Made by a program: the position numbers and the translations under genes
Shown here: in pieces, positions 52,001 to 61,017 of the stretch
How positions within the stretch are numbered: the first letter of the stretch is position 1
Layout: each line of letters starts with the position of its first letter
The notes under the pieces: generated by a model
Seen by the model: only the letters and a program-made list of their open reading frames with translations
What the model was told of the DNA's origin: nothing
The model's database searches: none
Assembly (NCBI RefSeq): GCF_000372725.1
Contig: NW_005199305.1
Location: forward strand, 2,428-66,427
Source of the DNA: Emiliania huxleyi CCMP1516
Lineage: Eukaryota; Haptophyta; Isochrysidales; Noelaerhabdaceae
DNA length: 64,000 bases
Direction of reading: 5' to 3'

Positions 52001-52639
52001 GAGTTCGAGGAGGACTGGACCGACATCGACGCGGTGAAGCTCGCCGACGTGGCTGCGGGCTGGCCAGTCGACGCGGCGCGCACAGTAAAGGACCTCGCGC
52101 AGGCGGGGGACGGGCAGAAGAGCCTCTGCCACCACAGCTTGCGCAAGCGGCCCACGCTGCCCGAGGCGCTGCTGACGCTCCGGGCGCTGCTGTCTGGCGC
52201 GCGGGGCGGGGCGGGGGTGGAAGAAGCTGCGCCGGCCTTTGGAGACGAGGCCGCTGCAGCAGCCGCCCGCACCACCGGGTACGAGCCTTCGCCGCTCTCG
52301 GTGCAGGTGCGCGGCATGCGCACGGGCGGCGACGCGCAGGCGCGCATCCAGGGCAACATGCTGCTCGCCTTCAACACGCTAATGCCGCGCCTCGACGCCG
52401 TCTACGCCTCGCGCTCTGCGGCGGCGCCCGACGGCTTCGAGGAGCGCATCAACTACTGGCACCGCGAGTGCGGCTTGCCGACCGAGCTACGGAGCCAGCT
52501 GCACTCGCTGCGCATCTGGGCGAACGCGGCGAGGCACCACGACGCGACGAGGTGGCGGAGGGACGGGCCGCGCAGCGAGGGGGAGGCGTCGCGGCTAGTT
52601 GCCGAGGTGACGGAGGCGATCGGGGCGATCGAGGGGTAA
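49064..52639 (+). CDS. Ankyrin-repeat protein kinase with duplicated SH3-like module
   Basis: Single exon, 1191 aa, ATG at 49064. A duplicated block comes first. Residues about 10-60 are an SH3-like module (GQRVVLGGLSARPELNGQRG, GRYAVALEGGGESVRVRPGN) followed by four ankyrin repeats (ATYERGEVSGLTLLIGAAFY, ELLLQHGAEL). The same order recurs at about 255-510. Then an Ala/Glu/Lys helix ending KKGKKKKKKS (about 515-575), a low-complexity linker, and a kinase domain (about 734-1045). The kinase has GSGGFSHV, LVVKRAK, HRDVKPDNILLD and ADTGFAK, most like plant receptor-like/Pelle kinases. DTG replaces DFG but keeps the metal-binding Asp, so activity is plausible. The C-terminal helical domain (about 1072-1191, GFEERINYWHRECGLP, ANAARHHDATRW) resembles small HEPN/DUF4145-type helices. 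Probably a cytosolic signalling protein. Confidence 0.88.
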   Translation: MAPGAEDAPLLGQRVVLGGLSARPELNGQRGEARSFEGGRYAVALEGGGESVRVRPGNLSLAAAAEPSGGVAVSDEVVAAAERGEEEAVLAWLDRGGRADATYERGEVSGLTLLIGAAFYGHLRVVELLLQHGAELNLQSSNGYTALMYVSGNGHERLVELLLRHGAEVNLQDSIGSTALMFAALFNRPAVVRRLLRAGADTAARSVTGMTALQTAKEKGNAECVKILTEAAAAAAEGRVGADRASSGAAAAAEDAPLLGQRVVLGGLSSRPELNGQRGVAQSFEGGRYAVALEGGGESVRVRPGNLSLAAAEPVSGGAAAAPDAVVTAAERGEEAAVLAWLEGGGRADATYERDGVSGITLLMTAANYDHERVVELLLQRGAEINLQSTNGFTALMYAADQGHERVVDLLIRRGAEVNLRGSHGDTALMNAADQGHERMVELLIRRGAEINLQNSNGGTALMFAALLNHPAIVLHLLRAGADTTARAENGKTALHAAKEKGCAECVRAIEEHAAAAAAETAAAREAERAAAEAEAARHAEALLAEEEAEKEERAKESKKGKKKKKKSGGGKADNAAPGPSATAALQPPAPPSAPSPPPANAAAIAAADEALQQAVAAGSYERLASALEACSGLASPAVLAAAKRARDKLKEARKRESQRLRKAHGAAMGALKSLDTADSPSALRAGIAAARPHVGALPALAEEVSAAESKLETLSVAAEQAAAEEAVARPVEIALSDLTAATDGFAEGKLIGSGGFSHVYEASADLHLSLAAPPQLRHLPLVVKRAKSGQSGGLSRAELEVKLLKAVSHPHLLPLLGYCLSPDGVCLLSPLMRGGSLEARLRLSDPDRAAQLRRLGMVEPPRPLTWRQRVRVACEATEALVYLHSKGIVHRDVKPDNILLDEKLTAVLADTGFAKDQRPEASVRCRSTALYMSTGYLCPSITKGGEYSSKTDGYAIGITLLVCLTSRSEVQLTDRCEDEFEEDWTDIDAVKLADVAAGWPVDAARTVKDLAQAGDGQKSLCHHSLRKRPTLPEALLTLRALLSGARGGAGVEEAAPAFGDEAAAAAARTTGYEPSPLSVQVRGMRTGGDAQARIQGNMLLAFNTLMPRLDAVYASRSAAAPDGFEERINYWHRECGLPTELRSQLHSLRIWANAARHHDATRWRRDGPRSEGEASRLVAEVTEAIGAIEG

Positions 52640-53010
52640 ATTTGTGTGTACGAGTGTTCCTCGAGGTCGTATGGATCCTGCTTGTGTCACAGGAGGTCTC
52701 AGAATGCCGCAGCACACAGCGGGTAGGGATCTCAACGCCTCGGAGCATGGTCAGGCCTGTGTGCATCCCACACTGCCACACCACTGCCCGCCCGCCGCTA
52801 GACCTTGCGAGGCGCCACGGCCCGTGCCGCAGCGGGGGGCGAGGGAGCCGTCCCGTGGCCCCCTCCCCCCCCCTTACCCCCCCTTCAACCTTCTCTCCGC
52901 ACAGAGCACCGGAAGCCGGCGCAGCGGCGCCGCGCTGGTGAAAGCGGCGCGCCCGCCCCGCTGCCCCGCCGGCGGTGGCCTCGCCCGCCGCGCCTCCGGC
53001 TGAGCGCTCC
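52640..53010. other. Spacer between convergent genes
   Basis: C-rich run near 52861-52885. No gene, RNA or repeat recognised. Confidence 0.45.
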
Positions 53011-54163
53011 TCACTCGCCGTCACCGAGGTTGAACATGCGCTTGAGCCTCTCCACCTCCTCGTCGCTCCCCATGGTCGGCGGCTCCTCCTCCGCCGGCGA
53101 TGGCGCCTGCTCGCGCGCTTACCTCGGGTCAACCTCGGGTGAATCTCGGGGCCAATCTCGGCTCCTCCGCCGGCAGACGCGCGCGCCGGAGGCTCGAGCA
53201 CCGCCGCGCCGCCGCCCCCGCCCACCGTCGGCGGCGGTGGCGATGATGTTGGCTCTGGAGGCGGCGGCCCGCCGCCGCCCTCGCCACCGCCGCCGCCGTC
53301 GCTTCCGTCCGGCCCACCCCCGTCCCCCATCCGCTTCTTGAGCGACGCCATCAGGTCGTCATCCTTGAAGACGGAGTTGTCGACGCGGAAGTCCGACTGC
53401 AGCTGCTCGAGCCGCTTGTTCTCCTCGTCAATCCGCTCATTCTCCTCCTCCTGCTCGCGCGACGCCGCGTACATGCAGTACCCGCTCACGCCACCGATCA
53501 GCGCGACGCCTGCGCGGGGAGAGAGAGGGGGGCGGGCGAGGCGTCGGGTCCCACCCGGCTCCGCGCCTCTCCCCCATCCAAGCGCTGGGAGGCGGAGGCT
53601 CGCCGCGCCGCTGCGCCGCAGGTGTGGGTGGGGTGGTAGCTAGGCCGCCGGCGCGTCCCGCCCCCGCCTCCGGAGCGCGAGCGCTCTTGGTGGCGGAGCC
53701 GCCGGGCTCCGAGGGGGGCGGGGCAGCTGCAGGGGGTTGCCTCCAGCGTGGCGGACTGGCGCGCGCGCGCGCGCGCACGCGCGTGTGCCGCAGGCCGGTG
53801 CGGCGGCGGCGCACCCGCAAAGTTTGTCGTCTTCTTGGAGCTCTTTGTGCGGCTGATGGAGGTGGCGCCGGAGGTGGTCACCGGCGCCGCGACGGCGGGG
53901 CCGGGCGCGCGGAGGAGCACCGACGCGGACGCGACCGCGAAGGCGCCGCCCACCCGCTTGAGCAGCCCGGGCCTCGCCGGGCTTGTGTGCGGCCGCCGCA
54001 GCCGCTGCAGCACACGCCGCAAGCCGCCCTGCGGCTCCGGCGCGGCCGGCCCGCACGCGGCGCAGACGCACCCGGCGCGCGGGGCGACGCGAGCAGCCGG
54101 CAAGACCAGACCCGAGGCGGGCAGAAGAAGGAAGCACAGCGCCACCCGAGCAGCCGCCCTCAT
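53011..54163 (-). CDS. Plastid-leader single-span coiled-coil protein
   Basis: Three exons 54163-53815, 53509-53163, 53106-53011 with matching phases. MRAAARVALCFLLLPASGLV then LPAARVAPRAGC is a signal peptide followed by an Ala/Arg-rich, transit-like stretch, the bipartite leader of complex plastids. A second hydrophobic piece (RVGGAFAVASASVLLRAPGP) may be a thylakoid or inner-membrane signal. After KSSKKTTNFAG|VALIGGVSGYCMYAASRE (membrane span) comes a coiled coil (QEEENERIDEENKRLEQL), VFKDDDLMASLKKRMG, a Gly/Pro-rich linker and the acidic end DEEVERLKRMFNLGDGE. Intron 2 is 56 bp, GC-AG, and consists of four 10-11 bp units. Family not recognised. The leader makes plastid targeting likely but inferred. 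Confidence 0.7.
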
Positions 54164-54225
54164 CGCACGAGCAACAGGGTGGACAAAGAAATCTCTGCGC
54201 TGGTCCTTCGATGTCCGATCCTTGT

Positions 54226-54760
54226 CACGATGCACCCGAAGGGGACCCCAGCGCCAACACCATCTGTGGAGGTACAAGTGTCCGAAGCGAGAGTGGACCT
54301 GAGCAACGACATGACTTGGCGGCAAATGATAGCAGTGGGCGTCAGAAGAGTCGTCCTTGCGCGAGGAGAGCTCGATAAACTCGAGGGGCCAAAATATGCC
54401 GCGAGGAGGGCAGAGTTGCGCCGAAAGGCGGGAGAAGCCGCGAGAGCAAGGATCGGCAGGCGGCGGCGGCGTCGCAGGATGAGGCAGACGAGAGCGACGC
54501 GACAGAGGAGGAAGCGACAGGAGGGAACGACGAGAGTGGGGCGACCGCGAGGTGGCATGAAGGTTGCAGCGAGAATCGGCGAGGGACTGCGAAGGGAGAT
54601 AGAAAGAGGCAGACGCCCAAGGGTTAGGGTGGGCGACGGCTAGCACCACACTCCTCTCCTTGAAAATCCCTGTGTGGTGGCGGCGTGCGTGCCGTCCTCC
54701 CATCCCTCCCTTGGGTTGTCTGTTTTCTTTCTTTCTTTCTTTCCTCCGATCCCTCCCTCG
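54226..54760 (+). mobile_element. LINE-like 3' end, 5'-truncated copy
   Basis: From VTMHPKGTPAP the frame to the stop at 54641 matches the last 150 residues of the element at 26.5-28.1 kb (VDLSNDMTWRQMIAVGVRR, GRPRGGMKVAARIGEGLRRE). The shared 3' untranslated sequence and a (TTTC)n tail follow, with a second TTTCTTTCTTT near 54770. The 5' truncation and intact 3' tail are what target-primed insertion leaves. Similarity stops just upstream of 54226. Confidence 0.65.
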
Positions 54761-55139
54761 CGTTGTCGGTTTCTTTCTTTTTCAATCTATCAGAGGTGAT
54801 GCACGCCCTGCGAGCGGGGCGGGGTGCGCCGGCTGTGCCTCTCTCTGTGTTCGTGCGTCGCCCAGCCCCCCTGGAGATGCCTGCTTTATTTTTTATTTCC
54901 GCGAGACCTTGAGGCCCTGGGCATTCAAACCCAACCCTGATAAGTCTCGGGGGGTGGGGGGTGGGGGGGGGGGTGGGCAGAGGAGGCTGGAGTGCCGTTT
55001 GCAGGGACGGACGGATGACTCCGTGACCATATATAGTGAGTCGATGCGCTCGCGCCGTTGAAGCGTGCCCAGAAGTCTCGTCGCAAGTCAAGCGCGTCGC
55101 GACGGTGTTATCGAGTACATAGCCCACACTGCGGATGTC
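54761..55139 (+). promoter_or_regulatory. Upstream region of sulfotransferase-like gene, TATA-like box
   Basis: ATATATA at 55028-55034 lies about 105 bp before the chosen ATG. A G-run lies at 54951-54978. No gene seen. The TATA assignment rests only on sequence and distance. Confidence 0.3.
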
Positions 55140-56186
55140 ATGAGGCCTCCGCATCTCCCGTGCTCGGACGCTCGATGCCGTAGAGGCGAGCCGGTGCAGG
55201 ACGAGGTGGGAGCGGCGTGTGGACTCGCAATCTTCAAGCACATGACCAAGTGTGGCGGCACAGCACTCGGCAACTGGTTCCATGAGCTCCAGGTCCGTGG
55301 CCAGTACGTGTACCACAGCGGGTGGTCACACCTGGATGACAGGATCTGCGTTCTCGGCCGGAATACACAAGGAGTGGATGGGGCCCATGGCAACCGAACG
55401 CGGCGGCGGCCCACGAGCTCTTGTCGGCATGTCATGAGCCAGCACGCGTATATCTTGCGCCGATTCGGGTGCCGGTTTGCTGGAAATTGCAGCCAGACCG
55501 CCGGCTGGCAACCTCAGTGGGTGGCGCCGCAGCGGACGCCACACCCGCGGTTTGAGCTATCGCACTTGCCGTGGCGGGCTGTCCTGGAGATCCACGCGCA
55601 GGATATGCACCTGTCCTCCATGCTGCGCGCTTTGGCCCCCTCGGTGCGCCGTTCGGCGACGATGCGCGGGTGTCAAGTGCTGTTCATCGCTGTGTGGCGG
55701 TGGCCGCCCCAGCAGTACGTCAGCCTCTACAAGTACAACATGAAGACGAAGCGGTCCGAGCGTCGGACGTTTGTGCAGTTTGTGCGGGAGGAGGCCAACT
55801 ACCAGACGCGTGATCTATTGAGGGGCGGCGACGGCGGCGGTGGTGCTGAGCGGTTGGAGCGCGCTGCATTTCGAACACTCGCCCAGTTCGACCTGCTCGC
55901 CCCGTTGGAGCTCATGAGTAACCTCACGCTAGTGGTTTGCAAACGGTTGGGACTGCCTAGCTGCCCTAGCCTCAGGACAGCAAACGAGGCGAATGACGCG
56001 CAATTCGCGCAGACGATGGCGCGCAAAGCCGCCATCTACAACAACCCGCACCTTCGGATCGCGGCTCAGCAAGGTAACATGTCCACGGACGCGGCGGGCA
56101 AGCTTGTGCCGGATCACGCCCCCATCGACATGAACATCTATCGTTGGATTGCCAGCCGTCCGATTGAGAGGAGAAGGCAGCAATAG
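55140..56186 (+). CDS. Sulfotransferase-like protein
   Basis: Single exon, 348 aa, ATG at 55140; the frame is open further upstream without another ATG. LAIFKHMTKCGGTALGNWFH is a PAPS 5'-phosphosulfate-binding loop of the K-x-G-G-T type. VLFIAVWRWPPQQYVSLYKY corresponds to the 3'-phosphate-binding strand-helix (R-x-P...S.Y). FVQFVREEANYQTRDLL matches the ..NYQTR.L region of the membrane sulfotransferase families. These enzymes transfer sulfate from PAPS to glycans. The usual N-terminal Golgi anchor is missing, so a 5' exon may be unrecognised or the protein is soluble. WRWPP in place of RDP is unusual. Confidence 0.65.
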   Translation: MRPPHLPCSDARCRRGEPVQDEVGAACGLAIFKHMTKCGGTALGNWFHELQVRGQYVYHSGWSHLDDRICVLGRNTQGVDGAHGNRTRRRPTSSCRHVMSQHAYILRRFGCRFAGNCSQTAGWQPQWVAPQRTPHPRFELSHLPWRAVLEIHAQDMHLSSMLRALAPSVRRSATMRGCQVLFIAVWRWPPQQYVSLYKYNMKTKRSERRTFVQFVREEANYQTRDLLRGGDGGGGAERLERAAFRTLAQFDLLAPLELMSNLTLVVCKRLGLPSCPSLRTANEANDAQFAQTMARKAAIYNNPHLRIAAQQGNMSTDAAGKLVPDHAPIDMNIYRWIASRPIERRRQQ

Positions 56187-57009
56187 TGTCCTCGGGCATT
56201 GATCGGGCTATATTCGGGGTCTTCGAGCGTTCTGCTTCTGGCGCAAGCTGAGAGAAGAGCTCGAGGAGAAGAGGGTGGATGCGTGCGCGCGTGTCTGCCA
56301 CACTCTTGCTCATCTCGCAGATACTAAATATTTCGCTGGTAGATGTCCGGACTGCGGTATTGCCATGGAGTGCGCGAGCGGGTTTTCTTGCTTCGCTCGC
56401 TGAAACGTGACACGCGCGCGCGACGGAGCATGACGCGGATGAGCGATGGGACCTCTCCGGTCCGCGGTCCGCCGGCGCGCGGCGGTGGGAGCAGGAGCGA
56501 GTTCGGTGCCTGTGGAGTCGGGGCGGGTGGCTCGGGCGAACTGCGGGCGGCTCGGCTGGCGGGGCACGCCCTGCGCTCCCGCGAGGTGGTGTGCCGGATG
56601 GGGGAGCGAGAGCTCTAACGTTTCCGCTACCTACGCTGAGAGCAGAGGGGCTCAGGCGGGGGCGTTCCGTTTTCACCTCCGGGTGTCTCTCTCTACTTGC
56701 TGCAGCAACTGATGTGCGGCACGAGACGTAAATCCCACCTAGCCATGTGTGTTGCGCGGGCCGTGGGTGGAGGTTAGGTAGTAGGTAGAGGAAGGTGGGG
56801 AAGGAACAGTATCTCGTCTGTCGCCGTCCCAAACTGTCACTCCCCTTTCTCCCGGCCGGGGTGGGGCGCGCGCGGGGGCGGCGGGTGTGTGGGATGTCTG
56901 TGGGCCCGAGAGCGATATGCCATGTCCGCCTTGCGTTTGTTTCATTACAACGAAGGCTAAGCTCAAAAAAAGAAAGGAATTTCCCGCGCGAACCTCAGCC
57001 AAACGACGC
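56187..57009. other. Intergenic region
   Basis: No gene or RNA recognised. GTAGGTAG-type sequence near 56776-56790 and G/C-rich tracts only. Likely promoter region of the RNase H2 gene at its 3' end. Confidence 0.45.
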
Positions 57010-58249
57010 ATGCCGACGCGCCTGCTCGTTGCGCATGGCGAGGGCGAGCTCATCTTCTTCGTCGCACGCCACCCTCGCACGTCAGACCCGATGATGCTCG
57101 GCCGGCGCGCCGACTCTGCGATCCTCGAAGTCCACCGGCACGTGCCTCCAAAGGCGGCAAAGGCGTCGTGGCTGGTGGCGGGGCTGGAGCAGGTCGTGCA
57201 GGACGGCGCGCTGTACTTGGCCACGCCGATCGACCCCCTCCTCCTCCTCCTCCCGCTGCTCGAGCGCGCGCGCGGCGGCGCCAGCAGCCTCAAGCGCGAG
57301 TCCAGCGCCGGCCTGTACAAGCCGCTCTCCGAGGCGTTTGGCGGCGACGAGGCGGGGCTCGAGCAGCATCTCACGCGCCTGAGCGGTCTCAGCGAGCGGC
57401 TTCGCGCCATCTGCGACGTCAACGACAAGTATGGCGAGCCGATGGTACGGCTGAGCGACCCGCTCGTGCTCGGCTGGCTGCGGCGCAAGGCGGAGGCGGT
57501 TGCGGCGCACCTGCGTGCGCACGCGGCGGAGCAGCAGGCGGCGGGCGCGACCGCCGGCGCGGCGGGCCGCGCGATGACGCAGTTCGATTGCGAGGGCGAC
57601 GAGGCGGGGGCGCCCGCCGCCGCTGCGCACGACGCGGCCCTCGCGACGGCGTGCCACCTTGTGGGTGAGTATCTGCCCGACGGCTGGGCGGCGCGGCTGT
57701 GCGCGTCGCTCGACGTGCCAGAGGCGGCCGAGGCGGCCGCTGCCGAGGAGACCGCGCCGCCGCCCGCGGTGAGCGGCCGCCCTCGCCCTCCCCGCCTCCC
57801 CCGCCGCCCCCGTAGCCACACCTCGCCTCCACCTGGACCTGCCTTGCTCTCGGCCTTGCGGCCTGTCGGTCGAGCTCTCTGGCGCGACTCCTCCTCCGTC
57901 CAGTGCCGCCTGTGGGGCCCACGCACCTCGGCCCCACAACCTCGCCGCCACCACCTCGGCCCGCCCCCTCCAAGAGAGTGTCCGCGCGCCCCCGGAGGAG
58001 CTTGGCACGGGGCCGGAGGGTGGGGAAGAGGAGGTTGGGGGGGTGGGTGGGGGGGGGGGTCATGCCTGAGGCGCCGCGGTGGCGCACTCGCCACAGGCGA
58101 GCCATTCGTCCTCGTCCGAGTCCTTCGCGCCGGCTGCCAAGGAGGAGCGGCGGCCAGACAAGCCGGCCGCTGCCAAGAAGCCGAAAGTGGCCGAGCCGCT
58201 CAAGAAGGGCCAAAAGACTATGGGTGCCTTCTTCATGAAGAAGGGCTGA
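57010..58249 (+). CDS. Ribonuclease H2 subunit B
   Basis: Two exons, 57010-57768 and 58097-58249, phase 0, GT-AG intron of 328 bp, 303 aa. RNase H2B is the scaffold subunit of the nuclear enzyme that removes ribonucleotides from DNA and resolves R-loops. N-terminal triple-barrel part: LLVAHGEGELIFFVARHPR, EVHRHVPPKAAKASWLVAGL, VVQDGALYLATPIDPLLLLL (the family's DG.LY..TP.DP). Helical middle: LSGLSERLRAICDVNDKYGE, VRLSDPLVLGWLRRKAEAV, CHLVGEYLPDGWAARLC. A Lys-rich C-terminus ends in QKTMGAFFMKKG, a PCNA-interacting PIP box (Q-x-x-M-x-x-F-F), as in animal and yeast orthologues. The short second exon carries the PIP box alone. Confidence 0.9.
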
Positions 58250-59020
58250 GCGCGGGGCCGGACCGACGCGCAGCGCATCGCGGCCGCGACCGCCCCGCCC
58301 CGCACGCTTGTGCAATGTGCGCGGCGCTGCAGTCTTTCCTACCGTATTTCCATATCGTACCCGGTTTGCCAGGGGCAGGGCAACCGCCAGGTGACTACGC
58401 GGGGTTGTAACGTTGTATAGCCCCGCAAGCTGGGGATGTATGTCTCGTTGTCTCGTGTTGAGCTGTCCTCACAAAAGCGGTAAACTAATGCGCGTCGACG
58501 CGCGCCGGCCGCCGCCCCGCCGGGTACGGGGAGGGGGTAGCCACGGCCTGGGAGGTGGGAGCTGGGAGGTGGGAGAGTGGGTGTGGCCGCCCCACCGGCA
58601 CCAACTTGATTCCCGGATGCGCGTCTCCCCCTCCCCCTATGTGCCGCCACCCCCCTCCAATCCGTAATTCCATAAAATCGCGCGAAAAGCGCCCTAATCG
58701 AGCTGGAGAGTGGCCCCCAGCCGCATGGGAGCGTGCCCTAGCTAGCAGGAGGCGTTAGACGTACTTTTCGGCGTGAACTAAGGCCTTCGGCGACGTCCGT
58801 TCCCTTGGACACGTCGACACATGGCACCGACGCAGCTCAGCATTGTGCTGGAGCGCATGCTCAACGAACTCGGGATAGCCGACCTCAGTACGTTCGAGGC
58901 TGTGCTCATGCACGATACAGGCCTTGTTTTGAGCACCAGCGGGCCCCATGCGACATTCTTTTCTGCTGACAGAAGTGCACCCTACCAAACCGTGTCCCAA
59001 TCCTTCCCTCTTGCGCGTGC
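58250..59020. other. Intergenic region upstream of NHL-BTB gene
   Basis: GGGAGGTGGGAGCTGG repeats near 58551-58575. A frame from 58821 (MAPTQLSIVLERMLNELGIA) is short and runs into the next gene's start in another frame; not supported as a gene. Confidence 0.4.
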
Positions 59021-60700
59021 ATGGCGTCCGCCGCCCGCAAGCGCGCCCGCACCGGCGGCGGCGGCGGCGAGGAGGACGAGGAGCCCGTGCCGGTCGCGGA
59101 TGGCTTCGAGGCGCCCCTCTTTGGTGCGCGCGTCGTCGGCCAATTCGCCATGCTGACGCTTGAGGGCGAGGACGGCCCTCTATCGCTCTGTCAGGATGGC
59201 GTCGCGAGCGACCACGCAGGCGCCTGGTACGTCGCGACCGAAGACTCGCTGCTGCACGTCTCGGCGGCCGGGCGCGTGCGCCGCGTAGCAGCCTTGCCGG
59301 CAAGTGAGGCCTACACCGCTGCGGCCAGCCCAGACGGGAGTGCGCTGTTTGTGGCGGACTACAGCAACCACAAGATCCGGCGGGTTGAGGTGGCGACGGG
59401 CGAGGTGACGACGATCGCGGGCAGCGGCGAGCACGGCGACGAGGATGGCGTGGGCGAAGCGGCGGAGTTCTGCTGCCCAGCTGGCATCGCCCTCAGCCCA
59501 GACAGGAGCGCGCTGTTTGTGGCTGACCAAGGTGGCGACAAGATCCGGCGGGTCGAGGTGGCGACGGGCGCTGTGACCACCATCGCAGGCAGCGGCGAGG
59601 GTGGCGACGCGGACGGCGAGGGCGAAGCGGAGGAGTTCTGCGGCCCACGCGGCCTTGCCATCAGCCCAGATGGCGGCGCGCTATTTGTGGTGGACCAAGG
59701 CAGCCACAAGATCCGGCGGGTGGAGGTGGCGACTGGCGAGGTGACGACGATCGCGGGCAGTGGCACCAGGGGCAGCACTGATGGCGTGGGCGACGCGGCG
59801 CAGTTCTACAACCCATGTGGCATCGCCATCCGCCCAGACGCCGGCGCGCTGTTTGTGGCGGACTTCGGCAACCACAAGATCCGGCGGGTTGAGGTGGCGA
59901 CGGGAGAGGTGACGACGATCGCGGGCAGCGGCACAGAGGGCAGCACTGATGGCGTGGGCGAAGCTTCGGAGTTCAGCTACCCAACTGAAGTCGCCATCAG
60001 CGCCGACGGCAGCACGCTGTTGGTCAGTTCGATAGTTGGCCTCCATCAGGTCTGCGTGGCGGCGCCTCCTCCGCCTCCCTCCTTTGCCCCGATCGTCGTT
60101 CCGCCCTCCACCTTCTCCGCCGACATGGCGAAGACGTGGGGCGACGCCACCCTCCCGCAGGGCATGGTCACTTTCCTGGTCGGCGACGACGAGGAACGCA
60201 TCGAGCACGTGAGCAAGAACAACCTCTGCGCCCGGTCCGTTGTCTTTCGGACCATGTTTGGCATCGGCATGAAGGAGCGCGACGCCGCCGAGGTCACGGT
60301 GTCCCACACCGACCTCGCCAGCTTTACTGCCCTCGTCCGCTACCTCCTCACCGACAACTTCGACCTCGGCGAGGAGGAGGGCGGCAGGGCGCAGCGCGCG
60401 CTCGACCTGCGGGAGCTGGCGCAGATGTACCAGGTGCCGCGCCTCGAGCTGCTCTGCGCGCAGGCGCTGCAGGAGAGCGTCGCGCCGGCGACCGCCGTGC
60501 CGCTGCTCGAGGCGGCGCACGCGACGGGCGACGGGCGGCTCCTCGCGCAGTGCCGCCGCTTCGTGGCCGACCACGCCGCCGAGGTGCGGGCGAGCGGCGG
60601 CGTGGAGCAGCTGCGCGACCTTGGCGTGGCCAAGGGGCTGCTCGGCGACGCGCTCGACCAGGTGGCGGAGCTGAAGGGGGCGATGCGAGCTCTGCGCTGA
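59021..60700 (+). CDS. NHL-repeat and BTB/POZ domain protein
   Basis: Single exon, 559 aa. A basic, acidic N-terminus (KRARTGGGGGEEDEE) may hold a nuclear signal. NHL-type beta-propeller repeats follow, about five copies of 56 residues with the core GALFVADFGNHKIRRVEVAT then GEVTTIAGSG (residues about 90-345). After a proline linker comes a BTB domain (about 385-500: VTFLVGDDEERIEHVSKNNL, ARSVVFRTMFGIGMKERD, FTALVRYLLTDNFDLGEE) and a BACK-like helical tail (ALQESVAPATAVPLLEAAHA). BTB proteins often recruit targets to cullin-3 ubiquitin ligases; the propeller would be the substrate receptor (inference). Repeat units are nearly identical at DNA level. A fragment of its BTB region is captured at 31858-32163. 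Confidence 0.88.
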   Translation: MASAARKRARTGGGGGEEDEEPVPVADGFEAPLFGARVVGQFAMLTLEGEDGPLSLCQDGVASDHAGAWYVATEDSLLHVSAAGRVRRVAALPASEAYTAAASPDGSALFVADYSNHKIRRVEVATGEVTTIAGSGEHGDEDGVGEAAEFCCPAGIALSPDRSALFVADQGGDKIRRVEVATGAVTTIAGSGEGGDADGEGEAEEFCGPRGLAISPDGGALFVVDQGSHKIRRVEVATGEVTTIAGSGTRGSTDGVGDAAQFYNPCGIAIRPDAGALFVADFGNHKIRRVEVATGEVTTIAGSGTEGSTDGVGEASEFSYPTEVAISADGSTLLVSSIVGLHQVCVAAPPPPPSFAPIVVPPSTFSADMAKTWGDATLPQGMVTFLVGDDEERIEHVSKNNLCARSVVFRTMFGIGMKERDAAEVTVSHTDLASFTALVRYLLTDNFDLGEEEGGRAQRALDLRELAQMYQVPRLELLCAQALQESVAPATAVPLLEAAHATGDGRLLAQCRRFVADHAAEVRASGGVEQLRDLGVAKGLLGDALDQVAELKGAMRALR

Positions 60701-61017
60701 TGTTGCAACAAGGCACGACAGGGCCCGTGTCTCGTCGCTGTACGTTTTGCCTTTCGTGCGCGTTTTCTGATTTCTCTGCTCGTGGTCTTGCTCGCTGTTG
60801 TTCTCGCCGTATACTTCTTTCCCGCATTGTCTCGAGCTCCTTTCGCTAATTGGTTGGGTGCGACACGTGTACTGCTCTCGCGCATCGCGGCGGCTTTACA
60901 CCATACTCTACCACATCGCGTCAAAATGTAACAAATAATGCGTTTGACCGCACGAGTGTACTAACCAACGCGCGTGGAACCCCGGCGCCGCAAGCTGCAA
61001 ACCCCCTCACTGTCTCC
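60701..61017. other. Spacer between convergent genes
   Basis: T-rich 3' flank of the NHL-BTB gene. No gene or repeat recognised. Confidence 0.45.

Noticed and set aside
53498-54703. One long minus frame spanning the plastid-leader gene and the LINE-like tail
   Set aside because: It joins the real first exon to antisense of the element and to intron; the spliced model explains the sequence better.
58821-59156. Small gene starting MAPTQLSIVLERMLNELG
   Set aside because: Overlaps the NHL-BTB start in another frame and loses protein-like composition after 45 residues. It could be an upstream frame but is unsupported.
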